Below are positions 29,455 through 39,287 of a stretch of DNA of 64,000 bases, piece by piece. Each line of letters starts with the position of its first letter. Within the stretch, counting starts at the first letter, position 1. Under the pieces are notes generated by a model that saw nothing but the letters and a program-made list of their open reading frames with translations, had not been told where the DNA came from and did no database searches. The position numbers and the translations under genes are program-made. The stretch is from an uncultured Lachnospiraceae bacterium (lineage in GTDB: Bacteria; Bacillota; Clostridia; Lachnospirales; Lachnospiraceae), in assembly GCA_900315055.1 (NCBI GenBank), contig OMXP01000004.1, forward strand, positions 1 through 64,000, written 5' to 3'.

Positions 29455-31078
29455 GTTCAATCTGCTCGATGAGCAGTGGATCAGGGTCATGACAGAGGAA
29501 TACAAAACGGAAGAGATCTCCCTGTCACAGGCCCTGCTTCATGCAGACCGGTATATCGGACTCAGAGGGGAACTGGAGGCACAGAACACCGCCATCCTCC
29601 GGATGATGCTGGGGCTTCTGTATGACGTTTTCTCGGAAGTTGACGGTGACGGAACACCGGCGCCCTTTGAGGATCCGGACGATGCACAGGACCGGTGGGA
29701 AGAGCTCTGGAACCGCGGCAGTTTTCCGGAAGAGCCGCTGGAAGAGTACTTCCGGAAATATCACGACCGGTTCTGGCTGTTCGATGAGAAGTTCCCATTC
29801 TACCAGGTGCCAGATGCCAAAATCGGCACACACAATCTGGCAGCCAAGCTGATCGGCTCCATCGGAGAGAGCAACAACAAGGTCCGGATGTTTGCGGAAA
29901 GGGGAGGCGAACACAAGGAGAAACTCTCCTTTTCAGAGGCGGCGAGATGGCTGCTGTACATCAACGGATTCGATGATACTGCAGCAAAACCGAAGGGAAA
30001 GGGGCTTCCTTCTCCGGGAGCCGGCTGGCTTGGAAAGCTGGGCCTGATTGAAGCCCTTGGCAGCAACCTGTTTGAGACGCTGATGCTGAATCTTGTTTTC
30101 CTCAGACCGGACGGTGAACTTTGGGATCAGACGGACAGGAAAGCCGGAAAATGTGCGGCATGGGAACTGGCTGTTCCACGCTCAGCGGAACGTGTACAGA
30201 TCCCGCAGCCGACCCATTTCGGTCAGCTGATGACACTGCAGAGCAGAAGAATTCTGCTGGAGCGCGAAGGAGATTCCGTGATCGGTTACTGGCTGCTCGG
30301 CGGGGATTTCTTTGAGCGGGAGAATGCTCTGTGTGAGCCAATGACCCTGTGGCGTGTAACCGAGGATAAAGGCAGAAAGACGATCACACCGAGGCGACAC
30401 AATCCGGCCCGACAGATCTGGAGAGAGTTCGGATCCATCACGGAAACTGCAGCCGGCAATGAAAGACCCGGCGTAGTGGCATGGACGTCGAGACTCGTTC
30501 ATGATCACAGTCTCAGTGAGAACGCACAGATCCGATTCCGGATCGTCTCCGTACAGTATGGCGACAAGGACTTCTTTGTCACGGACGAATACGCAGATAC
30601 GATTGCCATGTATTCCTCCATTCTGACGGAAGCGGGGAACGCATGGAGAAGACGAATCGAGGATGATATTGTCAGGTGCGATCAGTGCGCAAAACTGGTC
30701 TACGGACTTTCGATCCGTCTCCAAAAGGCTGCAGGTGCGAGCGGAGATCTCACCGGTGCAGCTGCCACGCAGCGATTCTATGCGATGATCGATCCTCTGT
30801 TTCGCAGATGGCTGATGAATCTGGATCCGAAGAATTGCACGACGGATTATGAGCAGGAGCTTTTTGAAGAAGTCGAACAGACGGCATTTCGACTGGGACG
30901 GGATCTTGTCCGGGAGGCAGGACCGGCGGCGGTCCACGGGCGAATCGTGAAGGAAAAGATGCCCGGCGGTGCGCAGGAAAAGGAGAATTTCTACTGGGCA
31001 CCCGGTGAAGAGGTGACATTCCGGGCGGGGATCCGGAAGATCTGTAATGGAGGTGCGCTGAATGAGCAGAGCAGATGA
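29447..31078 (+). CDS. casA: Cascade large subunit Cas8e (Cse1/CasA)
   Basis: 543 residues from ATG 29447, which follows GGGAGG; in-frame codons further upstream lie inside cas3. Cse1 recognises the PAM and recruits Cas3. The start FNLLDEQWIRVM is the family hallmark, and PFYQVPDAK and the C-terminal four-helix region fit. It overlaps both neighbours, as is usual in I-E operons. Confidence 0.95.
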   Translation: MSEFNLLDEQWIRVMTEEYKTEEISLSQALLHADRYIGLRGELEAQNTAILRMMLGLLYDVFSEVDGDGTPAPFEDPDDAQDRWEELWNRGSFPEEPLEEYFRKYHDRFWLFDEKFPFYQVPDAKIGTHNLAAKLIGSIGESNNKVRMFAERGGEHKEKLSFSEAARWLLYINGFDDTAAKPKGKGLPSPGAGWLGKLGLIEALGSNLFETLMLNLVFLRPDGELWDQTDRKAGKCAAWELAVPRSAERVQIPQPTHFGQLMTLQSRRILLEREGDSVIGYWLLGGDFFERENALCEPMTLWRVTEDKGRKTITPRRHNPARQIWREFGSITETAAGNERPGVVAWTSRLVHDHSLSENAQIRFRIVSVQYGDKDFFVTDEYADTIAMYSSILTEAGNAWRRRIEDDIVRCDQCAKLVYGLSIRLQKAAGASGDLTGAAATQRFYAMIDPLFRRWLMNLDPKNCTTDYEQELFEEVEQTAFRLGRDLVREAGPAAVHGRIVKEKMPGGAQEKENFYWAPGEEVTFRAGIRKICNGGALNEQSR

Positions 31079-31655
31079 GGTAAAGCATTTCACAGAAGGC
31101 AGGCTGAAATGGCTTTCGGGGCTGCCGGAGAACCGCCGCAAGGCGGTGCTGTCGCAGCTGCGGCATGGCGTCGGGAAATCACCGGAGGAGAGCCCGAAGA
31201 CCTGGGGCATTCTGATGCTGGATATGCCGGATGCCTGGCTGCATGAGGATGGAAAGGTCAGCTATGAAGAAAAGGCCATCTATGATGCACTGACACTGTA
31301 TGCCCTTCACATGCAGGGCGTTGACGGTGCCTCGCGCTCCATGTATGACCCGGAGTGCAGAGTTGGCAGTGCCATCGCAAGACTTGCAACGGACAAGGAC
31401 GAGGAGGAACGAATCCGAAAACGCTTTGTCATTCTGCTTTCTGCTTCCAATGAAGACGGATTTGCCTATTATCTGCGGGAGATGATCCCACGGCTTTCCA
31501 AGGCGGGGATCGGACTCGATTACGGCACGCTGGTATCGGATCTTTATCGGGCATGTTTTACGGACAACATTCCGACAGTAAGTTTTTCCTGGGGACAGGA
31601 TTATTACAGAACGCTGACTCACAGCAAGGAGGGTAACTCAAATGCGCAGAACTAA
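31062..31655 (+). CDS. casB: Cascade small subunit Cse2 (CasB)
   Basis: 197 residues, all-helical, with the family pattern LRHGVGKSPEESPKTWGIL near the N-terminus. Two copies form the belly of Cascade and steady the displaced strand. It overlaps cas8e by 17 bases and cas7 by 14 bases. Confidence 0.93.
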   Translation: MSRADEVKHFTEGRLKWLSGLPENRRKAVLSQLRHGVGKSPEESPKTWGILMLDMPDAWLHEDGKVSYEEKAIYDALTLYALHMQGVDGASRSMYDPECRVGSAIARLATDKDEEERIRKRFVILLSASNEDGFAYYLREMIPRLSKAGIGLDYGTLVSDLYRACFTDNIPTVSFSWGQDYYRTLTHSKEGNSNAQN

Positions 31656-32724
31656 CCTTTACATTGATTTCCATATCGTACAGACGGTACCGCCGAGCTG
31701 CATCAACCGCGATGATACCGGTACGCCGAAGACCTGCACCTATGGCGGCACGACAAGAGCCAGGGTTTCCTCGCAGGCCTGGAAGCATGCAATGCGTGAG
31801 GCATTTCGCCAGGAATTTGATGCGGAAAAGATCGGCAGCAGAACCAAGCATGTACAGGAACTGCTTGCAGGCAAGATTCGTGAGATCAGCAGTCTGTCCG
31901 AGGAGGACGCAATGAAGAAGGCAACGGAAGTCCTGAAGGATGCGGGACTGTCCGTCTCCGAGAAGACTAATACGCTGGATACGTTGCTGTTCATCAGTGA
32001 GGATCAGCTGAAAGCACTTGCAAAGTGTGCCTGTGAAGCAGGTGATAAGAAGGGCAAGGAGAGCAAGGAGGCCTACAAACATGCGCTGAAGGAGAATCCT
32101 TCCGTGGACATGGTGCTTTTCGGTCGAATGATCGCCAGCGATCCCTCGCTCAATTATGATGCAGCAGCTCAGGTGGCACATGCCATTTCCACCCATGCTC
32201 TCCAGCAGGAATATGACTATTTCACGGCTGTAGACGACTGTTCACCGGAAGACAATGCCGGAGCCGGTCATATCGGAACGACGGAGTTCTGCAGTGAAAC
32301 GCTTTACCGCTATGCCTCGGTCAATGTGGCAGAACTTGAGTCACATCTTGGAGCAGACAGCGCGGAGGCGGTGACCGGATTTGCAAAAGCCCTGATCCTG
32401 TCCATGCCCACCGGAAAGCAGTCAACCTTTGCAAACCGCACCATTCCGGATCTTGTCTATGTAACTGTCCGCAGAGATCAGCCCGTCAACCTGTGCGGCG
32501 CCTACGAAAAGGCAGTGCCGGCAAGCAAAAACGGCTATGTTGAGGAATCGGAGAAGAGACTGTTCTCTTATGCAAAGAAGGTGTATGAGGATTTCGTGGA
32601 TCAGCCGGAAGCCGAATATCTCATTGGCGGCGAGGAGAGCGGCCGGAACGGAGTTACCCTGAAGGAACTTCTCTCTGCACTGGAGGAGACCGTAAAGTCG
32701 TACACCAGAGAACTCTCAGACTGA
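31642..32724 (+). CDS. casC: Cascade backbone subunit Cas7e (Cse4/CasC)
   Basis: 360 residues. Six copies coat the crRNA spacer. The N-terminus NLYIDFHIVQTVPPSCINRDDTG and GGTTRARVSSQAWKHAMR are strongly conserved in I-E backbone proteins. The start has AAGGAGGG upstream inside cse2. Confidence 0.96.
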   Translation: MRRTNLYIDFHIVQTVPPSCINRDDTGTPKTCTYGGTTRARVSSQAWKHAMREAFRQEFDAEKIGSRTKHVQELLAGKIREISSLSEEDAMKKATEVLKDAGLSVSEKTNTLDTLLFISEDQLKALAKCACEAGDKKGKESKEAYKHALKENPSVDMVLFGRMIASDPSLNYDAAAQVAHAISTHALQQEYDYFTAVDDCSPEDNAGAGHIGTTEFCSETLYRYASVNVAELESHLGADSAEAVTGFAKALILSMPTGKQSTFANRTIPDLVYVTVRRDQPVNLCGAYEKAVPASKNGYVEESEKRLFSYAKKVYEDFVDQPEAEYLIGGEESGRNGVTLKELLSALEETVKSYTRELSD

Positions 32725-32736
32725 TGGGAGGTAAGT

Positions 32737-33462
32737 ATGGCAACACTTTTATTACGGCTTGCGGCGCCATTGCAGTCGTATGGAACCGGATCGAAATTTG
32801 AAATCCGGAAGACAGATGCCCTGCCATCAAAAAGTGCTCTGATCGGTCTGCTTGCTGCAGCTTTGGGAAGACGCAGGGATTCTGACCTTCAGGACCTGAA
32901 TGCCCTTCGGTTCGGTGTCCGTGCGGATCTGCCGGGAGAGGTGACATACGACTTTCAGATGGCAAGACTCGTCCGAAAAAAGAGAACCGGCGACGATGTC
33001 GTTCCGTACATCACCTACCGGTACTACATTCAGGACGGGATCTTCCTTGTCGGTTTTGAGAGTGAAGACATGGCATTTCTGAGGGAACTCGACGAAGCAA
33101 TGCATCACCCGGTATTTCATCTGTTTCTTGGCAGAAAGTCCTATGTTCCGACACCGCCGATCAGCCTGGGAGTCCGTGATCTTTCTCTGGAAGATGCCCT
33201 GCGGCAGGAAGCCTGGCTGGTACCGGACTGGAGACAGAGCAGGGCAGACCGCCATCTTCTTCTGCAGTTTGAATCTACAGAGGGAACTGCGGTTGACGGG
33301 CTTCGAAGAGATCATGCGGTATCGTTTGATCCGGCGCAGCGGCTCTATGCCGACCGGGCCGTGTATCAGGACATGATGACGATTGATGCGGCAAAGCCCA
33401 CAAACGAGGACACGGAGCACGATATTTTTGCCGCACTGGAAGAGGAGGAGTCATGTACCTGA
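32737..33462 (+). CDS. casD: Cascade subunit Cas5e (CasD)
   Basis: 241 residues. Cas5e caps the 5' handle of the crRNA. RAMP fold with LLLRLAAPLQSYGTGSKFE at the N-terminus and KSALIGLLAAALGR, both typical. GGGAGG precedes the ATG 12 bases after cas7; the end overlaps cas6e. Confidence 0.95.
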   Translation: MATLLLRLAAPLQSYGTGSKFEIRKTDALPSKSALIGLLAAALGRRRDSDLQDLNALRFGVRADLPGEVTYDFQMARLVRKKRTGDDVVPYITYRYYIQDGIFLVGFESEDMAFLRELDEAMHHPVFHLFLGRKSYVPTPPISLGVRDLSLEDALRQEAWLVPDWRQSRADRHLLLQFESTEGTAVDGLRRDHAVSFDPAQRLYADRAVYQDMMTIDAAKPTNEDTEHDIFAALEEEESCT

Positions 33463-34088
33463 GCAGAGTAGAACTGGATCTTGGAAAACGGAAGACTCTG
33501 CAGGCACTGGCGGTGCCGAACCTGTTTCATGGTGCGGTGGAGTCATCTTTCCAGGAAGAGGAGAGAGCAAGGAATCTCTGGAGAATTGATCGAATAGGCG
33601 GCAGATGGTATCTGCTGATTCAGAGCCCGCAGGTTCCTGATCTTTCGCAGCTGGTACATCAGTTCGGAAAAGAACCGTTCGATCCGTCAAAGGCAACGAA
33701 GAATTATGACCATTACCTGGACCGTATTGAGACGGGGCAGGTAATGCGCTTCCGACTGACAGCTAACCCGACAACCTCGGTATCCTGCAAGGGTCAGGAC
33801 AGGGGAAAGATCATGGCGCACATCACTCCGGAATACCAGAAGAAATGGCTGGTGGGAAAGCAGGAAGCCTGCGGATTCCGGCTGGATGAGAATGATTTCG
33901 ATGTCAGTGAAAAGCAGTGGTATCACTTTCGGAAGAAGGCAGGCATGGAAGTGACCCTTCTTGCGGTCAGTTTTGAAGGTGTGCTGAAGGTGGAGGACGC
34001 CGAGATCTTCCGGAAAACGCTGATATCCGGCATCGGACGGGAGAAAGCGTACGGAATGGGGCTGATGACAGTCATCAGTGTACAGTGA
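33453..34088 (+). CDS. casE: crRNA endoribonuclease Cas6e (CasE)
   Basis: 211 residues. It cuts pre-crRNA at the base of the repeat hairpin and stays bound to the 3' end. Catalytic His26 is present in NLFHGAVE, and the C-terminal glycine-rich loop reads GIGREKAYGMGLMTV. Overlaps cas5e by ten bases. Confidence 0.95.
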   Translation: MYLSRVELDLGKRKTLQALAVPNLFHGAVESSFQEEERARNLWRIDRIGGRWYLLIQSPQVPDLSQLVHQFGKEPFDPSKATKNYDHYLDRIETGQVMRFRLTANPTTSVSCKGQDRGKIMAHITPEYQKKWLVGKQEACGFRLDENDFDVSEKQWYHFRKKAGMEVTLLAVSFEGVLKVEDAEIFRKTLISGIGREKAYGMGLMTVISVQ

Positions 34089-35026
34089 TGGAACTTCCGG
34101 GGATCAGAAAACCGGATCTCAGTACCATGCCCCAGATCAGTGACCGTCTGTCGTTTCTGTATCTGGAGAAGTGCGAGATCAGCAGGACGGACAGCGCCAT
34201 CACGGCGACAGACCGCAACGGGACGGTGGAAATTCCCGCGGATACACTCTCGGTGCTGCTTCTGGGACCGGGGACAAGTATCACGCATCGTGCGATTGAA
34301 CTGATCGGTGATGCAGGTGTTACTCTGATCTGGACAGGTGAAAATGGCGTCCGCTATTATGCTGCCGGCCGTGCACTGACACAAAGTTCCAGATATCTGC
34401 AAAAGCAGGCAATGCTTGTCAGCGATGAGAAGAGTCACATGGAAGTCGTCCGGAAGATGTACATCATGCGTTTTCCGGACGATGATGTTTCCGGCCTTAC
34501 GCTGCAGCAGCTTCGTGGCAGGGAAGGAGCCAGGATCCGTGAAGTCTATCGCAGAGAATCTAGGCAATGGGGTGTTCCGTGGTCGGGCAGGAGATATGTA
34601 CCAGACCAGCTGGGAGCTTCAGATACGGTCAATCAGGCACTTTCCATTGGCAACAACTGTCTGTATGCACTGGCTCATGCGGTCATCAGTGCCCTGGGGT
34701 GTTCTCCGGGACTTGGGTTTATCCACGTGGGACATGCCCTGTCTTTTGTATATGACATCGCGGATCTCTATAAAACGGAGATCAGCATTCCGGTAGCTTT
34801 TGAAATCGCTTCCCAAGGGACCACACAGGTTGAGTCGATGACAAGAAGACGTATCCGGGATGAACTGGTAAGGCAGCATCTGCTGGAGCGCATGACGAAA
34901 GACATCAAAACACTGTTGGACGTCGATGACCAGGACGAGGAAGAGATAGACCGCCCGGCGCTGTGGAATGGAGGTGGAGCGGAAACCCCTCAGGGAGTCA
35001 ACTACGGTGGGGGAGATGGATCGTGA
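34088..35026 (+). CDS. cas1: CRISPR integrase Cas1 (I-E type)
   Basis: 312 residues from the ATG at 34088; a GTG directly before it is in frame. Integrates new spacers with Cas2. The metal ligands are present: Glu in LRGREGARIREVYRR, and His and Asp in FIHVGHALSFVYDIADLYK. The sequence around it is typical of subtype I-E. Its stop overlaps the cas2 start as GTGA. Confidence 0.96.
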   Translation: MELPGIRKPDLSTMPQISDRLSFLYLEKCEISRTDSAITATDRNGTVEIPADTLSVLLLGPGTSITHRAIELIGDAGVTLIWTGENGVRYYAAGRALTQSSRYLQKQAMLVSDEKSHMEVVRKMYIMRFPDDDVSGLTLQQLRGREGARIREVYRRESRQWGVPWSGRRYVPDQLGASDTVNQALSIGNNCLYALAHAVISALGCSPGLGFIHVGHALSFVYDIADLYKTEISIPVAFEIASQGTTQVESMTRRRIRDELVRQHLLERMTKDIKTLLDVDDQDEEEIDRPALWNGGGAETPQGVNYGGGDGS

Positions 35027-35910
35027 TCGTCGTCGTGCTTTCGAAGTGTCCTCCAGCACTTCGCGGGGATCTGACAAAGTGGCTTCTGGAAGTAAGCCCC
35101 GGGATATACTGCGGCAACACGACCGCCAGAGTTCGTGATGAACTCTGGGAACGGATCGTCAAACACCTGAAAACCGGGCAGGCAACAATGGTGTTCAGTT
35201 CTGACGGTGAACAGAGGCTGGACTTCCGGGTTCATAACACCGAATGGATCCCGGTGGATTATGAAGGAATCAAGCTGGTACGTCATCCGAGCAATGCACG
35301 GGTAGAAGGAAAAAGCAGGCCTTCAGAAGATCGGGAAACAACGGGGCAGCGGGAAAAGAAATGCAGTCAGCCAAAAGCAGAAGTAAAATCAGCCCTCCCA
35401 TCTGATTACTGCCTGCTGGATCTTGAGACAACCGGACTGAAGCCAGAAGCAGACGAGATACTGGAAATCGGTCTGCTGAGAGTACGACAGAATCAGGTGA
35501 CGGACCAGTATCAGGCCATATTGAGGACAGAAGCGGATCTGCCGCAGTTGATTACGGATATCACCGGAATCACGACGGAAGAGATGAAGGCAAACGGCAA
35601 AGATGGTACAGAGGCACTGAAAGAGGTGCTGCATTTCGTGGGACGGGATCCTGTTCTTGGCTATAATCTGCCGTTTGACATGGCATTCCTGCAGCATGGA
35701 TTCGTGAAGTTGCAGATGGCAGGACTTGCCCAGAACCGGACGGTCGACGTGTTGTCACTGGCAAGATTGAAGATGCGGGGACTGCAAAACTACAGGCTGG
35801 CAACTGTTGCAACACATTTCGGCATTGAGCGGAAGGAAAAGCACAGGGCCATTGAGGACTGTTGGACAACTTTCCGAATATACGAGCGGCTGAGGACTAT
35901 CGACACCTAA
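35023..35910 (+). CDS. cas2: Cas2-DnaQ fusion: Cas2e with DEDDh exonuclease domain
   Basis: 295 residues from GTG 35023, which overlaps the cas1 stop and follows GGGGGAG; an ATG at 34963 would add 20 residues of cas1 shadow. Residues 1-95 are Cas2e (IVVVLSKCPPALRGDLTKW, GNTTARVRDELWE), then a charged linker (about 95-130), then a DnaQ-like 3'-5' exonuclease with DLETTG, NLPFDMAFL and HRAIEDC, the full DEDDh set. Such fusions are known in type I-E systems, where the domain trims prespacer 3' ends. No cas4 is present. The last codons form part of the array 2 leader. Confidence 0.96.
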   Translation: MIVVVLSKCPPALRGDLTKWLLEVSPGIYCGNTTARVRDELWERIVKHLKTGQATMVFSSDGEQRLDFRVHNTEWIPVDYEGIKLVRHPSNARVEGKSRPSEDRETTGQREKKCSQPKAEVKSALPSDYCLLDLETTGLKPEADEILEIGLLRVRQNQVTDQYQAILRTEADLPQLITDITGITTEEMKANGKDGTEALKEVLHFVGRDPVLGYNLPFDMAFLQHGFVKLQMAGLAQNRTVDVLSLARLKMRGLQNYRLATVATHFGIERKEKHRAIEDCWTTFRIYERLRTIDT

Positions 35911-35921
35911 CAATTTTAAGT
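35900..35921 (+). promoter_or_regulatory. Leader core of CRISPR array 2, overlapping the cas2-dnaQ stop
   Basis: The 22 bases before the first repeat match the leader end of array 1 except for one G-to-A change. Eleven of them lie inside the cas2-dnaQ gene, including its TAA at 35908-35910. No separate promoter is obvious, so the array may be transcribed with the cas operon or from a promoter inside cas2. Confidence 0.75.
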
Positions 35922-38389
35922 GTCTTCCCCGCGCAAGCGGGGGTGAGCCCGCTCACGCCTGCAGACTCAGCTACCTCCCGGAGTCTTCCCCGCGCAAGCG
36001 GGGGTGAGCCTATGATTGGCACGACTGTTTACGCTGACTATAAGTCTTCCCCGCGCAAGCGGGGGTGAGCCTACTCTAGCTGTGTCATATCTACTCCCTA
36101 TAAAGTCTTCCCCGCGCAAGCGGGGGTGAGCCTCAGTCGTGTTGCGTGATCGATGGCATTCTGCAGTCTTCCCCGCGCAAGCGGGGGTGAGCCTGTTCTT
36201 GCACGAATGGCACTTAATCTGCATATGTCTTCCCCGCGCAAGCGGGGGTGAGCCTCGGACGCACACAGAAGAAACGAATCCGGAGAGGTCTTCCCCGCGC
36301 AAGCGGGGGTGAGCCTATAGCAATCAAAGACATAAAACCATATGAGCGGTCTTCCCCGCGCAAGCGGGGGTGAGCCGAAGAACCTACGATGCACTGAAGA
36401 GGGAATCGGGTCTTCCCCGCGCAAGCGGGGGTGAGCCTGGGGCGGAAAGATCCCCGGCAAGCTGACTGAGGTCTTCCCCGCGCAAGCGGGGGTGAGCCCA
36501 AGCGGCCAAGCTATCAGGCAATGGCTGCCTTGTCTTCCCCGCGCAAGCGGGGGTGAGCCTCAGCCTCCCACACCTTGCTGAACCACGTCGAGGTCTTCCC
36601 CGCGCAAGCGGGGGTGAGCCCATGAAGGAGCTGAAGCACCTTGACTCGTGGGAGTCTTCCCCGCGCAAGCGGGGGTGAGCCTTCTCTATACTGCCTTGTA
36701 TACTCATAGCTGTCGTCTTCCCCGCGCAAGCGGGGGTGAGCCTTACACGTTCAACATCTATCAGCGAGAGGGAGAGTCTTCCCCGCGCAAGCGGGGGTGA
36801 GCCTAATCAGGGCGTCGAGGTCGACCACTTCTACACGTCTTCCCCGCGCAAGCGGGGGTGAGCCCAGACCGAGGCGCTCGAAAGCGATGAGCGCGAGGTC
36901 TTCCCCGCGCAAGCGGGGGTGAGCCTTGTCGGGAGGGTTCACGAGGTCGATCGTGACGGTCTTCCCCGCGCAAGCGGGGGTGAGCCCTAATGACGAAAAC
37001 AGAAAAAGCTGTGCAATGGGTCTTCCCCGCGCAAGCGGGGGTGAGCCGTCTCCCGCGCGGAGAAGGCAGAGAAGGCCAACGTCTTCCCCGCGCAAGCGGG
37101 GGTGAGCCCTGGGTCGGCAAGGTCGGTGCCTGCACGGTCAAGTCTTCCCCGCGCAAGCGGGGGTGAGCCTGAATGGGACCTACGGAGAGCTGTGGGTGAA
37201 TGGTCTTCCCCGCGCAAGCGGGGGTGAGCCTGAACGACAAACAGCAGCTGATCGCGGATCAGAGTCTTCCCCGCGCAAGCGGGGGTGAGCCTCGTGGTCG
37301 GGATAACTGCGCCGTTGTCGGTCAGTCTTCCCCGCGCAAGCGGGGGTGAGCCTTACGCCGAACCATACATAAGCAGACAAACCTTGTCTTCCCCGCGCAA
37401 GCGGGGGTGAGCCTTGACCCGCAGGGTGCTGTTATTCTGGATGATGGTCTTCCCCGCGCAAGCGGGGGTGAGCCTGAAAAAGGAATACACAAAAGAGACC
37501 CGCATGGGTCTTCCCCGCGCAAGCGGGGGTGAGCCGTTGATAAGAACATGGGCGATAGCAGTCACCCCGTCTTCCCCGCGCAAGCGGGGGTGAGCCCTGT
37601 ATGCAGAGCGATGATGATGAGAAGGTCAGGTCTTCCCCGCGCAAGCGGGGGTGAGCCCTCGTAATGCTCCACCTGTATCGGCTTTTTCATGTCTTCCCCG
37701 CGCAAGCGGGGGTGAGCCTGTCACGAGCGACACGAAACCGCCCGAGCCCAGGTCTTCCCCGCGCAAGCGGGGGTGAGCCTGGCGCCGGAGGTTGAAGAGT
37801 TGCTGAACGATCGTCTTCCCCGCGCAAGCGGGGGTGAGCCTTATGGAATGCTCGATAACCTCAAATTAGGTTAGTCTTCCCCGCGCAAGCGGGGGTGAGC
37901 CTCATTATGGAGATTTTTAAGGCCTGTGCAGTGCGTCTTCCCCGCGCAAGCGGGGGTGAGCCCAAGAACGAGTGGACGTTGGCTGCTGTCAAGGAGTCTT
38001 CCCCGCGCAAGCGGGGGTGAGCCCGGGTCCGACATCTGGATCATGTGCCCGAGCGGGTCTTCCCCGCGCAAGCGGGGGTGAGCCCCCGGTCCAGCATCCG
38101 TTCCCGGATGACGTCTTGTCTTCCCCGCGCAAGCGGGGGTGAGCCTGCGATCTGATGACGCGCGGCTCCCTGATCCGAGTCTTCCCCGCGCAAGCGGGGG
38201 TGAGCCTGAGCAGGGTTTTACCCTGGGATCCGACGCGGAGTCTTCCCCGCGCAAGCGGGGGTGAGCCCTCCGAGATCATGGTCCACGGGCCTCAGGTGGC
38301 GTCTTCCCCGCGCAAGCGGGGGTGAGCCCGGGACCATGCCGCACGGCAATAACAACTTTGGGTCTTCCCCGCGCAAGCGGGGGTGTTTG
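35922..38389 (+). CRISPR. Type I-E CRISPR array 2: 41 repeats, 40 spacers
   Basis: Same 28-base repeat as array 1. Starts run from 35922 to 38362, exactly 40 steps of 61 bases, so every spacer is 33 bases on average and all I checked are. The last copy is altered at its end (TTTG instead of AGCC), marking the trailer. First spacer bases count 24 T, 13 C, 3 G and no A. Repeats otherwise look identical, consistent with an active array. I saw no duplicate spacers by eye. Confidence 0.98.
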
Positions 38390-38591
38390 ATGGCACAAAG
38401 CTGAAATTTACCTTGAAACCGGCAAAAACTTTGCAGGTTTCCCGGTGATCTTTTTGCCGTATTGGTCCAATTGGAGACGAGAACTGTACAAATCCGGGAA
38501 AGAAGAGTAGAATAATACGAGTGATTAGGCCGGCAGGTCTTGAAACATTGCAAGGGCGAATAGAGGGTAGAGGCAGAAATGCCTGAAAAGA

Positions 38592-38630
38592 AAAGAGCAG
38601 TGGCACATCGGTGCACTGCTCTTCTTTATA
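38592..38630 (+). terminator. Hairpin terminator after array 2
   Basis: AAGAGCAGTG / CACTGCTCTT with an inner CAC-ATCG-GTG, then CTTTAT. It would stop the pre-crRNA about 200 bases past the last repeat. Confidence 0.7.
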
Positions 38631-38658
38631 ATCAGGACGAACCGGGAGCGAGGAAAAA

Positions 38659-39204
38659 ATGTCATTCAAGAGACAGGTAGTCAGTGACATCGTGGACATG
38701 TACCACGACAAGATCGCAGATGCGGAATGCAAATATACGCGCGGCGGAGAGATTGATGCGGGACTTCTTCGCTGGATTCAGGTGGGCTTTGATCCCGCAA
38801 TCGATAGGGAGGAGATCGCGGCCTACTTTGACACAAGGCTTGTGGGCTTTAATCCGGCGCTGGCACAGCTCTCCGCCATTCGTCCCCGGGGAAGTCAGGG
38901 GCTGCTGTTCATGAGCGACGGGTTCTACTACAAGGACCGGAACCTCGGCGGGGTATACGTCAGATATTCGGACATCGACCGGGTGCACCCGGCACCGAAA
39001 TCGCTCTCGCCCCTTGTCACGGGACTTGTGGTCACGGTGCATTCCCAGACGCTCCGGACAGTGACCATTCGCTCCGGCTTCCAGATCGAGAAGACGAAGG
39101 AGCTTCTCGAAAAGCTCCAGGAGGTCGACAGGGCGCATGGAAAGACAATGTCAAAGACCACGGGGAAGATCGGACTGCTCCGGAACCCGCTGCCATATTG
39201 CTGA
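38659..39204 (+). CDS. Hypothetical protein, possible PH-like domain
   Basis: 181 residues, soluble, no signal or membrane helix. I do not recognise the family. The C-terminal half (about 70-150: GLLFMSDGFYYKDRNLGGVYVRYSDIDRV then TVTIRSGFQIEKTKELLEKL) has alternating strands and a final helix like bacterial PH/GRAM-type domains. GAGCGAGGA lies before the ATG. It has its own terminators on both sides and is not part of the cas operon. Confidence 0.65.
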   Translation: MSFKRQVVSDIVDMYHDKIADAECKYTRGGEIDAGLLRWIQVGFDPAIDREEIAAYFDTRLVGFNPALAQLSAIRPRGSQGLLFMSDGFYYKDRNLGGVYVRYSDIDRVHPAPKSLSPLVTGLVVTVHSQTLRTVTIRSGFQIEKTKELLEKLQEVDRAHGKTMSKTTGKIGLLRNPLPYC

Positions 39205-39208
39205 GGAA

Positions 39209-39241
39209 CAGGACTGCTGCACAGTGCGGCAGTCCTTTTTG
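39209..39241 (+). terminator. Hairpin terminator
   Basis: AGGACTGC / GCAGTCCTTTTT, directly after the 181-residue protein. Confidence 0.85.
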
Positions 39242-39287
39242 GATGGATCAGAACAGGAAGCAGAGAAAACAGTTCTTTGGTCTTCCT

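Noticed and set aside
36098-38279. Minus-strand frames inside CRISPR array 2 with repeated GSPPLARGR and LTPACAGKT
   Set aside because: They are translations of the repeat unit; the 61-base period shifts frame and produces pseudo-repeats.
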